Shown here: piece after piece, positions 32,121 to 42,140 of the stretch
How the letters are laid out: the number at the start of each line of letters is the position of its first letter
Position numbering within the stretch: the stretch's first letter is position 1
DNA from: Kappaphycus alvarezii
Lineage: Eukaryota; Rhodophyta; Florideophyceae; Gigartinales; Solieriaceae
Assembly (NCBI GenBank): GCA_002205965.3
Contig: NADL03000612.1
Span: forward strand, 372,001-436,000
Reading direction: 5' to 3'
Length of the DNA stretch: 64,000 nucleotides
Program-made: the position numbers and the translations under genes
Notes under the pieces: generated by a model
Seen by the model: only the letters and a program-made list of their open reading frames with translations
What the model was told of the DNA's origin: nothing
Databases searched by the model: none

Positions 32121-34297
32121 ATGGATCTCAACGCTGCTCGTATAACGTTCACAGGACTGAAGACGTTGAGGAGTTTCTTTACACATATGTCAACGTTGTG
32201 ATGCGAGAGAAGGGCGATGAAGAGAAGGCCGCAAGTATCTTCGCCTATCTTCATGGTGACGCAAAGCACAAATATAAGTCCAAGTTTATCGACGGGTGGT
32301 CTCTTAACGGGAATGGGCGTAACTTCGGTGAGGTATGTGAGTGGCTTGTGAAAGAGTATGCTAAAGAGGTAGAACCAGATGAGATGATTCGTACCGCCAT
32401 AGAGGCCCGGCTGAACTTCGACGATTTGTTAAGCTCATTGGTGTACTTGTGTGATCTTTATGAAAAGTCTGGGTTCAACGCCCAAGCCAAGTACGGAATG
32501 CTGCGTAAGGCGGCTATGGGGGATAAGCGGCTCTCCGATTTCCTCCTCATCAAGGGCCCTCACACTTTTGATGAACTGAAGGGTACCATAGTAGAATTTG
32601 TCAAAAATTCGGAGACGTTTCAGTCACTGAGTGAGGTACCGAGGGAAACCCGCACATCGATGTCTATCGTACATCCTGAAAAGAATTATCAAAGGCCGGC
32701 TACTAGTGCAGCGGCATTAGAATCTGTCAGGAGCGATGTCAAAAACTTGGAAGAAAGGTTGGAAACCCGATTCGATAATCGACTTGACATGATAACCTCG
32801 CAGTTGGAAAGCCTTACTCTTACCATTAAGAAGAACCAGTCTGGGGCCCCTAAGGCCGCAGAAGTCTGTTCTTACTGTCACAAGCCTGGACACTTTGCAA
32901 ACAGGTGTCCTGATAATCCACATAGAAACACTCGTTGTGCAAAGTGCGGTCGATATGGGCATCATGAAAGTAACTGCTGGTCTAAAGACAACAGAAGAGC
33001 AAATTTATCGGAAGCAAGGAGTGAGTCAGGACCAGAGGTGAAAATCTTACAAAATAGAAGGGATCAAAGGTTGACGGATGCCGGTAACGTATCCATCGCT
33101 GAAGAGATTAGTCAAGTCAATGTGACAAAAAGGGATGGGGAAGGGAACATTTTATCGAAGAAACCTAGGCTAGAGTATGGAATGCTGGAGCATATCCCAG
33201 CACCTGTACCTCCTCGAACCAAGAGGTCTGATCAAGTTGTTCCAGGAGTGGGAGTCACTCCGGCCAAGAAGACGAAAAAGAGTAAGAAAGTTAAGAGTAT
33301 CTCTAAGGACGTACTAGAGTATGTGAAGAGGTACAATTTGGTGGCTGAGCTTGCATCGGCCCCAACTGGGATAACGTTTGGTCAACTTTTGAGGGGCGAC
33401 GCAGAGGATGCGAGAAAAGAACTCAAAAAAATTATCAGGTCTAATAAGTCCGCTAAGGGTAAGAAACTGTTTCTTCAATCGGCCTCGACAGCACCAAGAC
33501 GTCTTAAGCTGGTACCAGTCAAAGTATTGGGTATGAAAACCCAAGCTCTCTTCGATTCGGGTGCTGTTCCAAACCTCATTTCAGAAACTTTGGTGACAGA
33601 TCTAGGTCTCGAAATTACTCCAACGACTCGAAAAATAACTGTAGCGGATGGAACCGTCTCAAAATGCATGGGCACTGTTGACAAGGTTTCCGTGTTCTTT
33701 GGGGAATCTAAAGTGGATGTAGACTTTCTTGTCATGCCGGATCTCCCTTTCGATGCAATCATTGGCTGCCCTACCATGGAAAGACTAGGGACATGCATTG
33801 ACTTGGGCAACCAAATGGTTTCAGTTAATATTGACGGCAGAACCGTGAAGATGCCCCTGGATTTCGACAAAAGCACGCATCCTGAAGATTTAAAAGAAAC
33901 GGACAGTGAAGATTTCACTTCTAGCTATGACAGCGAAGATTCGGAACCAACTAACACTTTCAGAAGTGGAAAAGGGTACCCTAGGGGGTTAATGAACATG
34001 GCATGGGACGATTATGATTCCGGGTTTGAAACAGATGACGACTGGGATTCTAGGATAAGTTTGAAACCCGAATGTGTTTCTTTTTGCGATGATATCGAAT
34101 CAAAGGACAGAATTCGGAGCATGAAAGAAGATTACCTTTGCAAAGAAAATAAGAATACGGCGAACTCCATATATGAAGATGTGAGCACGACGGAAGAGGT
34201 CCTTCAAAATATTGAGGTTGGGATCAAGAAGAAAAAGGGCGCCAAATGGCAGAAATCCAAGGAAAAGTGCAGCACCTTCCCGCCCCCGCCTCACTGA
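32121..34297 (+). CDS. G1 gag-protease
   Basis: ATG 32121 (MDLNAARITFTG) is the likely start; after a -1 shift near 32158 the frame is open for about 700 codons to 34297. The N-terminal capsid-like part has SIFAYLHGDAKHKYK and IEARLNFDDLLSSLVYL. Two perfect CCHC zinc knuckles follow, CSYCHKPGHFANRC (from about 32867) and CAKCGRYGHHESNC (about 32936-32980). A basic stretch (KKTKKSKKVKS, near 33270) precedes the aspartic protease with LFDSGAVPNLIS (about 33545-33585, the DSG active site) and AIIGCPTMERLG. An acidic tail (SEDFTSSYDSEDSE) leads to the RT ORF, which overlaps at -1. Gag packages the RNA; the protease would mature the polyprotein. Confidence 0.88.
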
Positions 34298-36193
34298 AAA
34301 TATCCGACATGTTAACATCTTCCGAAGTAATTGCATGGAGCGTTTCAGATTTGAGACAAGCAAGTGTACCGGTTACTCACTCGTTCGAACTTACCGACAC
34401 TCAACCGATTTACCACAAGCCTAGACGTCAACCGCCAAAATATGACCAATTTATCTCAGAAAATGTTACAAGTATGCTGAAAAATGATATTATTCGACCA
34501 GTTTCATCCCCATGGTCGTTTCCAGTTGTGGTCGCACCAAAGAAGGGTGGAAAGCTGCGTTTTTGCGTCGATTACCGACAACTGAACCAGAGAATGATAC
34601 CCGATCGATTTCCGATTCCGAACATGGAGGAGATCCTCGAGGACCTGAAGGACGGGAGATATTTCACCTCAATTGACCTTTACACTGGCTATTGGCAGAT
34701 TCCATTGGATGAAAAATGTAAGGAAAAAACAACCTTTACCAGCAAAGCCGGTACGTTCAGGTTCGAAGTGATGCCTTTTGGTCTCATGAATGCACCAGCT
34801 ACATTCCAAAGAATGATGAACGAGGTTTTGAAAGGACTTCCATTCGCAAGAGTCTATATCGATGATGTCGTCATATTCTCAGAAACATTGGATCAGCACA
34901 TCTCGCACCTCAATACAGTTGTGGAGAGGATATCGGAGTATAGCTTGAAAATTAAGTTGAGCAAATGCTTCTTTGCGAAAACTTCTATCCAATTACTCGG
35001 TCATATCGTCGACCAAGAGGGAATTAGAGTGGATCCAGAGAAAACGAAAAAAATCGAGTTGGCACCAAGGCCCGCTTCAAAGACGGAGGTCCGAAGCTTC
35101 TAGGACTGGCCTCATATTACAGAAGATTTATAAAAGATTTCGCCAAGACTGCAGCACCGTTACATGCCAGCACTACGAAGAAAGGAAAATTTTACTGGAA
35201 CAAGGAAATGGAAACTGCATTTCAGGAGCTTAAAGATAAGCTATGTGTCCCCCAGTTCTCATGTACCCAGATTTCAAGAGACCATTCGTTGTGGAGACAG
35301 ATGCCTCAGAACGGTCTTTGGGTGCCGTTTTGTCCCAAAAAGATGAAAACGGAAGACTACACCCTGTTCAATTCGCAAGCCGAACTCTGAATGACGCAGA
35401 AAAGAGATACTCAGTCTGCGAGAAAGAAGCGCTAGCTGTCGTCTTCGCGCTGAAAAAGTTTCGCATATACCTTTTATCACTCGAGAAATTTGTCTTGATA
35501 ACTGATCACCAGGCACTTAAAACAGCATTCCAAAAGAAGGATGTACATCACCGCTTGGCCCGATGGCTCGACATTTTCGCAGAATATCGGTTTGAAATTG
35601 TGTATAGACCCGGACGCAATAATCAGCCTGCGGATTACCTATCCCGCTTGAGGGACGCACTGATTCCAGATGAAAAAGCTTCGGAGGACATCGTCGGAGT
35701 CGCCGAGTTGCAGTTGCCGAACGATAACGAGTACGAAGCTAATATTCACGGACTGATCAAATTCCTCGATGGACTAGAAATGAGAAAGGTTGATCTTGAA
35801 CACCGAAATTGGGTACGCAGGAATCAAAAGGCTTTTACATTGTGGAATGGGAAACTTTTCCGGCACAATAAAGCCGGTCCCCGACTAGTGGCCCGTTTGA
35901 AAGAAAGAATGAAGATCTTGAGGACTTTTCATGATGAGCTAGGGCATTGGGATCCCAAAACAACCAAAAAATTCGTAACTGAGAGATTCTGGTGGCCCGG
36001 TATCCATAAGGACGTCTATAATTTCGTGAAAAGCTGCGACAACTGCCAAAAATTCACTCCAATACGAAAGTATAAGACAAATCTAAGTTTTCCAGTTTCC
36101 AGTCTCTTTGAAACCTTCTCAATTGACTTCGCGGGCCCGTTCAAGGAAACTTCTCCCGGAAACAAATATCTCCTTATAGCGGAAAACATCTAA
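34216..36193 (+). pseudogene. G1 reverse transcriptase, RNase H and integrase N-terminal part
   Basis: The open frame starts at 34216 and overlaps gag-pro. RT: KYDQFISENVTSMLKNDIIR, PWSFPVVVAPKKGGKLRFCV, DYRQLN, FTSIDLYTGYWQIPL, MPFGLMNAPATFQRMMN, VYIDDVVIFS (YIDD intact, about 34855-34885) and GIRVDPEK. Single-base deletions shift the frame by -1 at about 35100 (inside the SFLGLASYYRRFI motif) and about 35250 (in a C run). RNase H: FVVETDASERSLGAVL, FASRTLNDAEKRYSVCEKEA and LITDHQALK. Integrase zinc domain: FHDELGHWDPKTTKKF ... SCDNCQKF (HHCC), then FSIDFAGPFKE with the first catalytic Asp. A further -1 shift follows near 36184. Confidence 0.88.
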
Positions 36194-36465
36194 TTGGATG
36201 GCCAATAGCAGTTGCAGGTGAGGAGACCAATGCTGAAGTGGTGCTGAGATTCATCGAAAAAGAAATAATTGAACCGTTTGGTCTTCCAAAAAGGATAATC
36301 TCGGATAACGCCCTTTCTTTTACTGCAACTTCACTGCTTCGAGTTTTGAAGGAGAAAGGGATTCAGCTGAAGACATGTCTCGACTACGCTCTTATGTCAA
36401 ACGGAAAAGCCAAAAAGATGATTGGAACTATCAAACGCGCACCTACTTTTTGGAATATTTTATAG
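36188..36465 (+). pseudogene. G1 integrase core, truncated and with a changed catalytic residue
   Basis: After the last -1 shift the frame reads GWPIAVAGEETNAEVVLRFI, IISDNALSFTATSLL (second Asp) and SNGKAKKMIGTIKRA. The expected motif is NGxAExxxxTIK: the catalytic Glu position is Lys (AAA, one step from GAA). A stop follows 13 codons later and only about 120 bp remain before the 3' LTR, so the C-terminal integrase domain is absent, probably by internal deletion. This copy could not integrate with its own integrase. Confidence 0.8.
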
Positions 36466-36586
36466 GTAATCAACTGCATCCCTATTCGTTTGAAAGGCCT
36501 CATGTTTTAACAATAATGCAAATTACATTAATAGAATCAGAAGAAGAATGATGACGAGTCGGGACGTTCGTCTTGAGCGAGGGGGC

Positions 36587-37199
36587 GTGATATAATGAAA
36601 ATTGTAGATATTCCTTGGCATGCTGCGCTGGCTGAGTTGGCATGCTGCGCTGGCCGAGTTGGCATGCTGTGCTGGCCGAGTTGGCATGCTGTGCTGGCTG
36701 AGCTGGCACCGTACTTACAATTATATTTTTAATTATTTTTAGAGGGATGCTTTGCACTGTACTGTGGCGGTGCAGATTTGGCACATAGGTACTGTATAGA
36801 TGCTACAGATAGTGAGGGTTGAAAACTCTATATAAGGGGCTGTTTGCATGAAATGGTAGGACTACTTGGGAGCCAGCATACCCAAGCGGGGCGCTCAACA
36901 AATTAAGTCAAACACAAAGCATAAAGCAAGTTGGCAGACAACTTCAAGCCAAGTCCCGAGTAGTAGGAAGTTGAGAGTCAACTTCAGACCCAAGAAAACG
37001 TTTTCTTACGCTGGTCGCAGAGCGTCAGTGGTAGACCCTGCCCCTTTTATACTTGCTTGTAGCTTCCTCAACTCTCTTCTATATACACTCCCTTTTGTTC
37101 GTTCAACAATACCACGGCAGCACTTTTGTCGCTCGCAACACCTCCTTCTCAGGGTAATTGGTTCTGAGGATCTCCTCCCCCGCCGATTTACCCCTATCA
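36587..37199 (+). repeat. 3' LTR of G1
   Basis: 613 bp, nearly identical to the 5' LTR (one extra A near position 15 and one extra C in CTCCTCCCCCGCC). TATA box at 36828-36837. It lies tail-to-tail with the lycopene cyclase gene. Confidence 0.95.
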
Positions 37200-37223
37200 C
37201 CCTCCTTACGTTTCTAACTCTCA

Positions 37224-38711
37224 TCAAATGCCGAGATCCATACCGGCAACGCACTCCGAATCAATTTCCACCTTCCAACCTCGACAGTCCCTTTCAACAA
37301 CGCCCACCGAACCTTCCAGTTGGCAGTGAAAAAAAAAGCTCATTGCAAAGAGAACCCGATCCCATGCCTCATTCAACTCATATCCCATGAACATTTTCCA
37401 CATCTCCACCGGTAATCCGAAAAACCCCTCGAAAAAACGTCTCGTTTCTTCCATATTCAAAATGCCCAACATTTCGGCACCAAACTTGAGAAAGTCTCGT
37501 TGTCTCCTCAATTCCAGACTCCAAGTCATCCTCCATACCCTCTCTGATACAGCCCTTCCACTCAGCCCCTCCCTTTGTCCCTGTACAATACGCTCTGCCA
37601 CCTTGTCAGCCATTTTCACAGTCCTTGCTACCATATATCCTGTTGCTGGATGCACTAAGCATGCCGCACCTCCAAACCCTACCACTCGCTGTCCTCTCTG
37701 GGGTAAAGACCCTCCCATCGGTATCAAACTTCTCTCCTCTTCAATCACTCTCTTAACTTTCACCCCATCATGGGCCAGCCTCAAATACAGCCTTTCCTTC
37801 AGCTCCTCGAATGGAATTGCCTTTTTCGCAATCACGCTGGTCTCCTCAAAAAATCCTCGTCCCTCACCTGACGGGAATACATACAGAAATGTTGGGCGCT
37901 CCTGTGACATTTTCCTCAATCTCTCCTCCCCTTGCATATGCCCATCACGGTAGTCCATCAACAACATCTCATCTTTGTCGCACGGATAGCTTTCCACTTC
38001 GGCCTCGATGCCGTACGCCGCCTGCTCCCATGGTTTCGCATATTTGCCCTGCTTCTCGTCCTCCGTGAAACCCAATGCGTGTCCGGTGCAGTCCACAACC
38101 AATCGCGCACACACATGTTCATATTCGCCCCTCCCATTTGTGAACCAAACGTTTGATTCATTGTCGTCTACAACCTCTACATCTCTGACCATAGCCACTA
38201 CCATATTCACCCCACCAAGTTCGCATCTTGCCATCAATTCCTGTTTCAGCATGACACGGTCGACTCGTAAGTACCCCCGTTCCAATACAATCTTTTCCCG
38301 TCCCGTGTAAACCGCTGTCTTTCTGTATACCGCGGTCGCGCAATCCTCTAGTCCGACCTCTGCGAATTCATCATACCAAACGCCATAATGGTTTGGCCAT
38401 GGTTTATCCAAAGCGCCATCAAGAATGACTACAGAGCCACCTCGGGCAGACAACGCTGCCGCGAGAGATAACCCGGCCGGTCCAGCTCCGATCACTGCAA
38501 CATCATACAGTGGTTCACTTAGTGATGACGTTGGAATTAAACTCGATTTCACAGAAGAAATAATATAACATTTGGAGCGAGATGGTCTGCTGAATGACTG
38601 GAACGAGACTAGCGCGTGGGGTGAAGCATGCTGCAGACACGTGGATCTTGACAGGAATATGCAAGAACTGCTGTGAAAGAGGGGCGGAAGAGGTATGAAA
38701 AACGGATGCAT
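37224..38711 (-). CDS. LCY: Plastid lycopene cyclase (beta/epsilon CrtL type)
   Basis: 495 codons without an intron. Residues 1 to about 65 are rich in Ser, Pro and His with almost no acidic residues, a plausible plastid transit peptide. The FAD/NAD-binding Rossmann motif YDVAVIGAGPAGLSLAAALS starts at about residue 69. Further family motifs: NHYGVWYDEF, YLRVDR, VDCTGHALGF, YGIEAEVESYPCD, LLMDYRDGHM, PTFLYVFPSGEGRGFFEETS, LIPMGGSLPQRGQRVVGFGG, HPATGYMVARTVKMAD and RRFFEGFFGLPVEMWKMFMG. The enzyme converts the open ends of lycopene into beta- or epsilon-ionone rings. MDYRD and PMGGSLP recall epsilon cyclases, EETS and QRVVG beta cyclases, so ring specificity cannot be decided. The start ATG 38711 is chosen because it opens the transit-like segment; no TATA box is seen upstream. 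The G1 element begins 24 bp behind the stop. Confidence 0.93.
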   Translation of the reverse strand: MHPFFIPLPPLFHSSSCIFLSRSTCLQHASPHALVSFQSFSRPSRSKCYIISSVKSSLIPTSSLSEPLYDVAVIGAGPAGLSLAAALSARGGSVVILDGALDKPWPNHYGVWYDEFAEVGLEDCATAVYRKTAVYTGREKIVLERGYLRVDRVMLKQELMARCELGGVNMVVAMVRDVEVVDDNESNVWFTNGRGEYEHVCARLVVDCTGHALGFTEDEKQGKYAKPWEQAAYGIEAEVESYPCDKDEMLLMDYRDGHMQGEERLRKMSQERPTFLYVFPSGEGRGFFEETSVIAKKAIPFEELKERLYLRLAHDGVKVKRVIEEERSLIPMGGSLPQRGQRVVGFGGAACLVHPATGYMVARTVKMADKVAERIVQGQREGLSGRAVSERVWRMTWSLELRRQRDFLKFGAEMLGILNMEETRRFFEGFFGLPVEMWKMFMGYELNEAWDRVLFAMSFFFHCQLEGSVGVVERDCRGWKVEIDSECVAGMDLGI

Positions 38712-40998
38712 TTGTCCCTGTAATTTTCAGACAAAATGGTCAAGACACGTTTCAAACAAATCAAAGTTTCAACGGTTCGGTACTAGTGAGGAGGAAAGAT
38801 GCGAAAATGGGTATACTTGAATGGGTCGGGAGGTATATCTTGCCTGACGGTTTGCACAGGTCCAACGGAAGCAGTAATGAGACTCGTCAAACACCAATCG
38901 GCATTTGCAGTAAATGTGCTCGCAAAATTTTGCTGCTTTCGGATGTATTTCCTGCAAAGCTTCAAGAGTTGTGGCTTACTTCAACAGTTTTGGCTAAATC
39001 TTAAACGAATCCGTCCGCTCCTACTCTCGCGGGGAAGCGGGGGAGCTGCGCAGTACTTATACAGCCCGCTCCAACTGTATTGCTCCGTGGACGTCGCCGT
39101 GGCCACAGTCGACGCTACTGCGTGGCCACAATGAGGTGCGTGGCAGATCCTGTGACGCATCTCCCAACGCCTGAGGCGCGTACTTGATATGAATGAATAT
39201 AGGAAGAGCAGAGGTAATATAGGCTTACTTCATTGTACTGCCACTGTCATATTAATTTAATTTCATGTGCGGACAGTGCACTGCTCTGGTGTTTCAATAC
39301 TTGGGAACTTTAGGAATGAGCCCAGCCCAGTAGATAAGTGGGGCGAAAAAGTTTAGATAGTTGAATATTTGGAAAGCCAGGTCAGTTGTTCCATAATAAA
39401 TGGCCAGAAGTTTAATGCATTCAGTATCTAGGTAAATAAGTAAACAGCCAATAACTGGATTTGATAGATTTACAGCGTGATGTACAGTATACTTACCAAA
39501 CGAATAAATCAATGTTTTGATTCGATCACGTGACTGCACTTTCAGAAATGTACCGTAGCTTGTCTGGTACTTCACCTTCACCCTAAATGGGCACCTTAAA
39601 ACTCCCCCGGGTTTTAGCCCTCCAAAGTCTCGCAGTATTGTAAACGCACCTGAGGTGTTTCCCTATGTACCGTAAGGACATACTGTACTGTACTATCTGT
39701 GCATCGCCCAAAGTAATGAGCAAAAATCATCATGTCATGGCCATTTCAAGAGGACAGGACCTCTGCCGGTCAGTCTGCCTAACCTTATTTCAAGTCTGAA
39801 ATCCAGACTCCCCCTGATTCAGTGCAGCATGTCCCCTTTTTTCCGTTGCCCATAGCTGCTTTGATCTACCTCCGCACACCTGATCTACATTTGAAAAAGA
39901 GAACGTGTACCGTACACTATCAAGAACTGCAGTCCTGTCTGTAGATAGTGTGAACTCTTTATTTTTTAGTAAAGTACGTGGTGGTAAACCTTTATGGGTT
40001 GTACAATGTTGCACAGAAGCGTGCGGAGGATATTCAGGAATTAACTACGAATAGGGGCAACGGGTGGAAACCTGTCGCGCCTGCATTGCTTGGAGACTAA
40101 ACGCAAAACGGGTGACGAAGTCGCAAAGCTCCTGTGGAGGGGAGGAGCCGCGACCAGAAGCAGCGAAGGAAGCAAGTCAGCGGAAGAAACCCTGGCCGTC
40201 GTCGCCCAAGGCACCATAGATATCAATCCCGACTGGGGAGAGGAGGATATCGTTTTGGTCGTAGTAAGTGCCGTAATGACGATGTCCCTTGCGATAGAGA
40301 AGGAGAGGAGGACCCACAGTCTGGGCAAGAGAGCAAAGGTTGTAGGCCGATCGGCCCGTGTTTGAAAGGTCGCAGAGAAGAGGCATCGATGCGCTTGTTC
40401 ATCGAGTTGGCTTAAGTGAGATCAATTCTCCTTCTCCGGCATACGGCGCCTGTGACGTCCTCTGATGGGTCCCTTCCGTTTTCTGGTCTCCCGCCAACTC
40501 TCTAGACCACCAAAATGTATTTTCACCCCTTCCCTATTACACAACATCTACCTTCAGCACCTCAAACTCCCGCAGTGAACCCACCGCCCGATTCCCCCTA
40601 CTTAACCTGCAGCATTAGCGTTTAGTTGAAATCTTTGCGCTCATTAGCATCATGGAGTAGACATGTAGCTCATGGGAAAGGGGATTTGCAAGCCTATTGA
40701 GCAAATTAAGTAGCTAAGCTGCCGCACGATACGTTTCTTTGTGGTCGCCCCGTGAATAGAGGTTTTGACTGCAACTAGAGAAGAGTCCCTTTCCAATCGA
40801 CCACAAATGCCAAGGAATACAACTCCTAGACTTACTCCCAATCCCAACCATATTGCGTGTGTGCGTAGCTGGTACTTCCCCTAAAGAGAGGCTATTCCGG
40901 GGCATCAAAGTTTTGATCTACTTCTGTAACTTAAGGCCCGTCGCTGAACGTGAGCCTGAGTGCGACATTATGGGCTGTTGGTTTCTCAAGGATTGCAC
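38712..40998. other. Intergenic stretch behind the lycopene cyclase start
   Basis: It should contain the lycopene cyclase promoter (minus strand, from 38712 up). A pyrimidine-poor TTTTGTCTGAAAATTACAGG just before the ATG could be a 3' splice site, which would mean an intron in the 5' UTR; unproven. The rest holds only short frames with no motif, including a plus-strand frame at 40090-40365 without an ATG start. No RNA gene was recognised. Confidence 0.4.
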
Positions 40999-41460
40999 TA
41001 ATAGGGGTAAATCGTCGGGAGAAGAGATACCTAGAACCAACTACCCCAAGAAGGAGGTGTTGCGAGCGACAAAAGTGCTGCCGTGGTATAGTTGAACGAA
41101 TAAAAAGGAGTATATATGGAAGAGAGTTAAGAGGGCTACAAGCAAGTATAGAAGGGGCAGGGTCTACCACTGATGCTCTGGGACCAGCTTAGGAGAAAGT
41201 TTTCTTGGGTCTGAAGTTGACTCTCAACTTCCTACTACTTGGAGCTTGACCTGAAGTTGTCTGCCGACTTGCTTGACCTCTCCATGAGGAAGCAGTTTAC
41301 TCAGCTTACATAGAATTTTGGCTACCCATAAAGTCCGAACAAAACTACAGAAGGCACCAGGAAATGCACAGAAACAATTTGTGTGGATGATATACTCTAA
41401 ACAAAAGATACTTAAGAAACTAACAATCAATGAGGTCCTCTTATTTCCCATTCTCCAAAT
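40999..41460 (-). repeat. LTR-like 3' region (R/U5 of the G1 family) behind the acidic ORF
   Basis: The minus strand from about 41440 to 40999 matches the 3' half of the long solo LTR at 13.2 kb and, from about 41290, the G1 LTRs: TCAAGCAAGTCGGCAGACAA, AAGTAGTAGGAAGTTGAGAG, CAGCACTTTTGTCGCTCGCA, ending CGACGATTTACCCCTAT. The terminal CA is replaced (TTAGTG follows). U3 and the TGATATAATG start are absent; in their place lies the acidic-protein ORF. No target duplication was found. Confidence 0.8.
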
Positions 41461-42042
41461 CAGATCCAAATAATTCCTCTAAAGTATCCATGCTGTCCAA
41501 GCAGTCCCCACAAATATCTGCGAACGGCTCATAGCTCTCTATTCCCTCCTGGGAGATATCTAAACTACTAAAGATATCTTCATCCGGTTCCAGCGTCGGC
41601 ACCACTTGTTCCATACTCTCCAGTCCAGGCCCCCACCAGTCCAACACTTTCTGTTCCCCCTGTTCCCTCATCCACCTGGTCCTTTTCCTCGTCCTCATCC
41701 TCCTCATCCTCCTCATCCTCCTCCTCATCCTCCTCTTCCTCCTCTTCCTCCTCCCCCATCCTCCTCATCCTCCTCCTGAGTCTCGTACACTAGCTCAGGG
41801 GCTAACCATTCCTCGATGGACTCCCCGCTCTCCTCCTCGACTTTCTCAGTCTCATCCTCACTTACCTCCCTCGCTTCTTCCTCTATAAAGAGGCGGCGAA
41901 CGAACTCGATGATTTTCTTCTTCGTTTGCCGCCGGATGTAGTCGTCGGCATCGGTTGGACCGTAGGCGGCGAGACGAAGGCCATTGATGGGACGGGAAGG
42001 GCGGTTTTTGGAGATAGGGACAGAGGGACGATTTGACGTCAT
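41441..42042 (-). CDS. Acidic protein of unknown function, possibly frameshifted
   Basis: ATG 42042 opens a frame of 106 codons (MTSNRPSVPISKNRPSRPIN, then DYIRRQTKKKIIEFVRRLF and an acidic stretch REVSEDETEKVEEESGESIE) that runs into a GAG/GGA microsatellite (about 41695-41770), where all three frames are open. A second frame continues the acidic run (EEEEEEEEDEEEDEEDEEDE), and a third (41441-41728) ends in MEQVVPTLEPDEDIF, PFADICGDCLDSMDTLEELF and GSDLENGK. That C-terminus is conserved in the long solo LTR at 13.7 kb, so the third frame is real. Repeat slippage or an assembly error probably broke one ORF of about 200 codons; a small intron is also possible. No known domain. A TATA-like CTATTTAAAC lies about 90 bp upstream. 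Confidence 0.5.
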
Positions 42043-42130
42043 ATTTCTGGAAAAGGGGTGAGCGGGGTGTGTAAGGGGAGAGGAGAGATGAGCAAAATGA
42101 TCAGGGACGTTTAAAACTTGGGATAAAGGG

Positions 42131-42140
42131 GTTTAAATAG
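42131..42140 (-). promoter_or_regulatory. TATA-like box before the acidic-protein ORF
   Basis: The minus strand reads CTATTTAAAC about 90 bp upstream of ATG 42042. It differs from the LTR box CTATATAAGG, which argues that this unit has its own promoter and is not simply an LTR. Confidence 0.4.

Larger units (their letters stand above)
31421..37199 (+). mobile_element. Ty3/gypsy LTR retrotransposon G1, near complete and young
   Basis: Two LTRs of 611 and 613 bp with TG...CA ends, differing by my reading only in two homopolymer lengths, enclose gag-pro-RT-RNase H-integrase. Perfect 5-bp target duplications CCCTC lie at 31416-31420 and 37200-37204. RT precedes integrase, which defines Ty3/gypsy. 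The coding frame shifts by -1 five times and the end of integrase is missing. A purine-rich tract GAGCGAGGGGGCG precedes the 3' LTR. The 3' edge lies 24 bp from the stop codon of the lycopene cyclase gene. Confidence 0.96.

Noticed and set aside
39010..39180. GC-rich segment looking like a structured RNA
   Set aside because: No cloverleaf or known RNA motif could be drawn.
40090..40365. Plus-strand frame of 91 codons
   Set aside because: No ATG at its start, no motif, and overlapping frames on both strands in a GC-rich patch.
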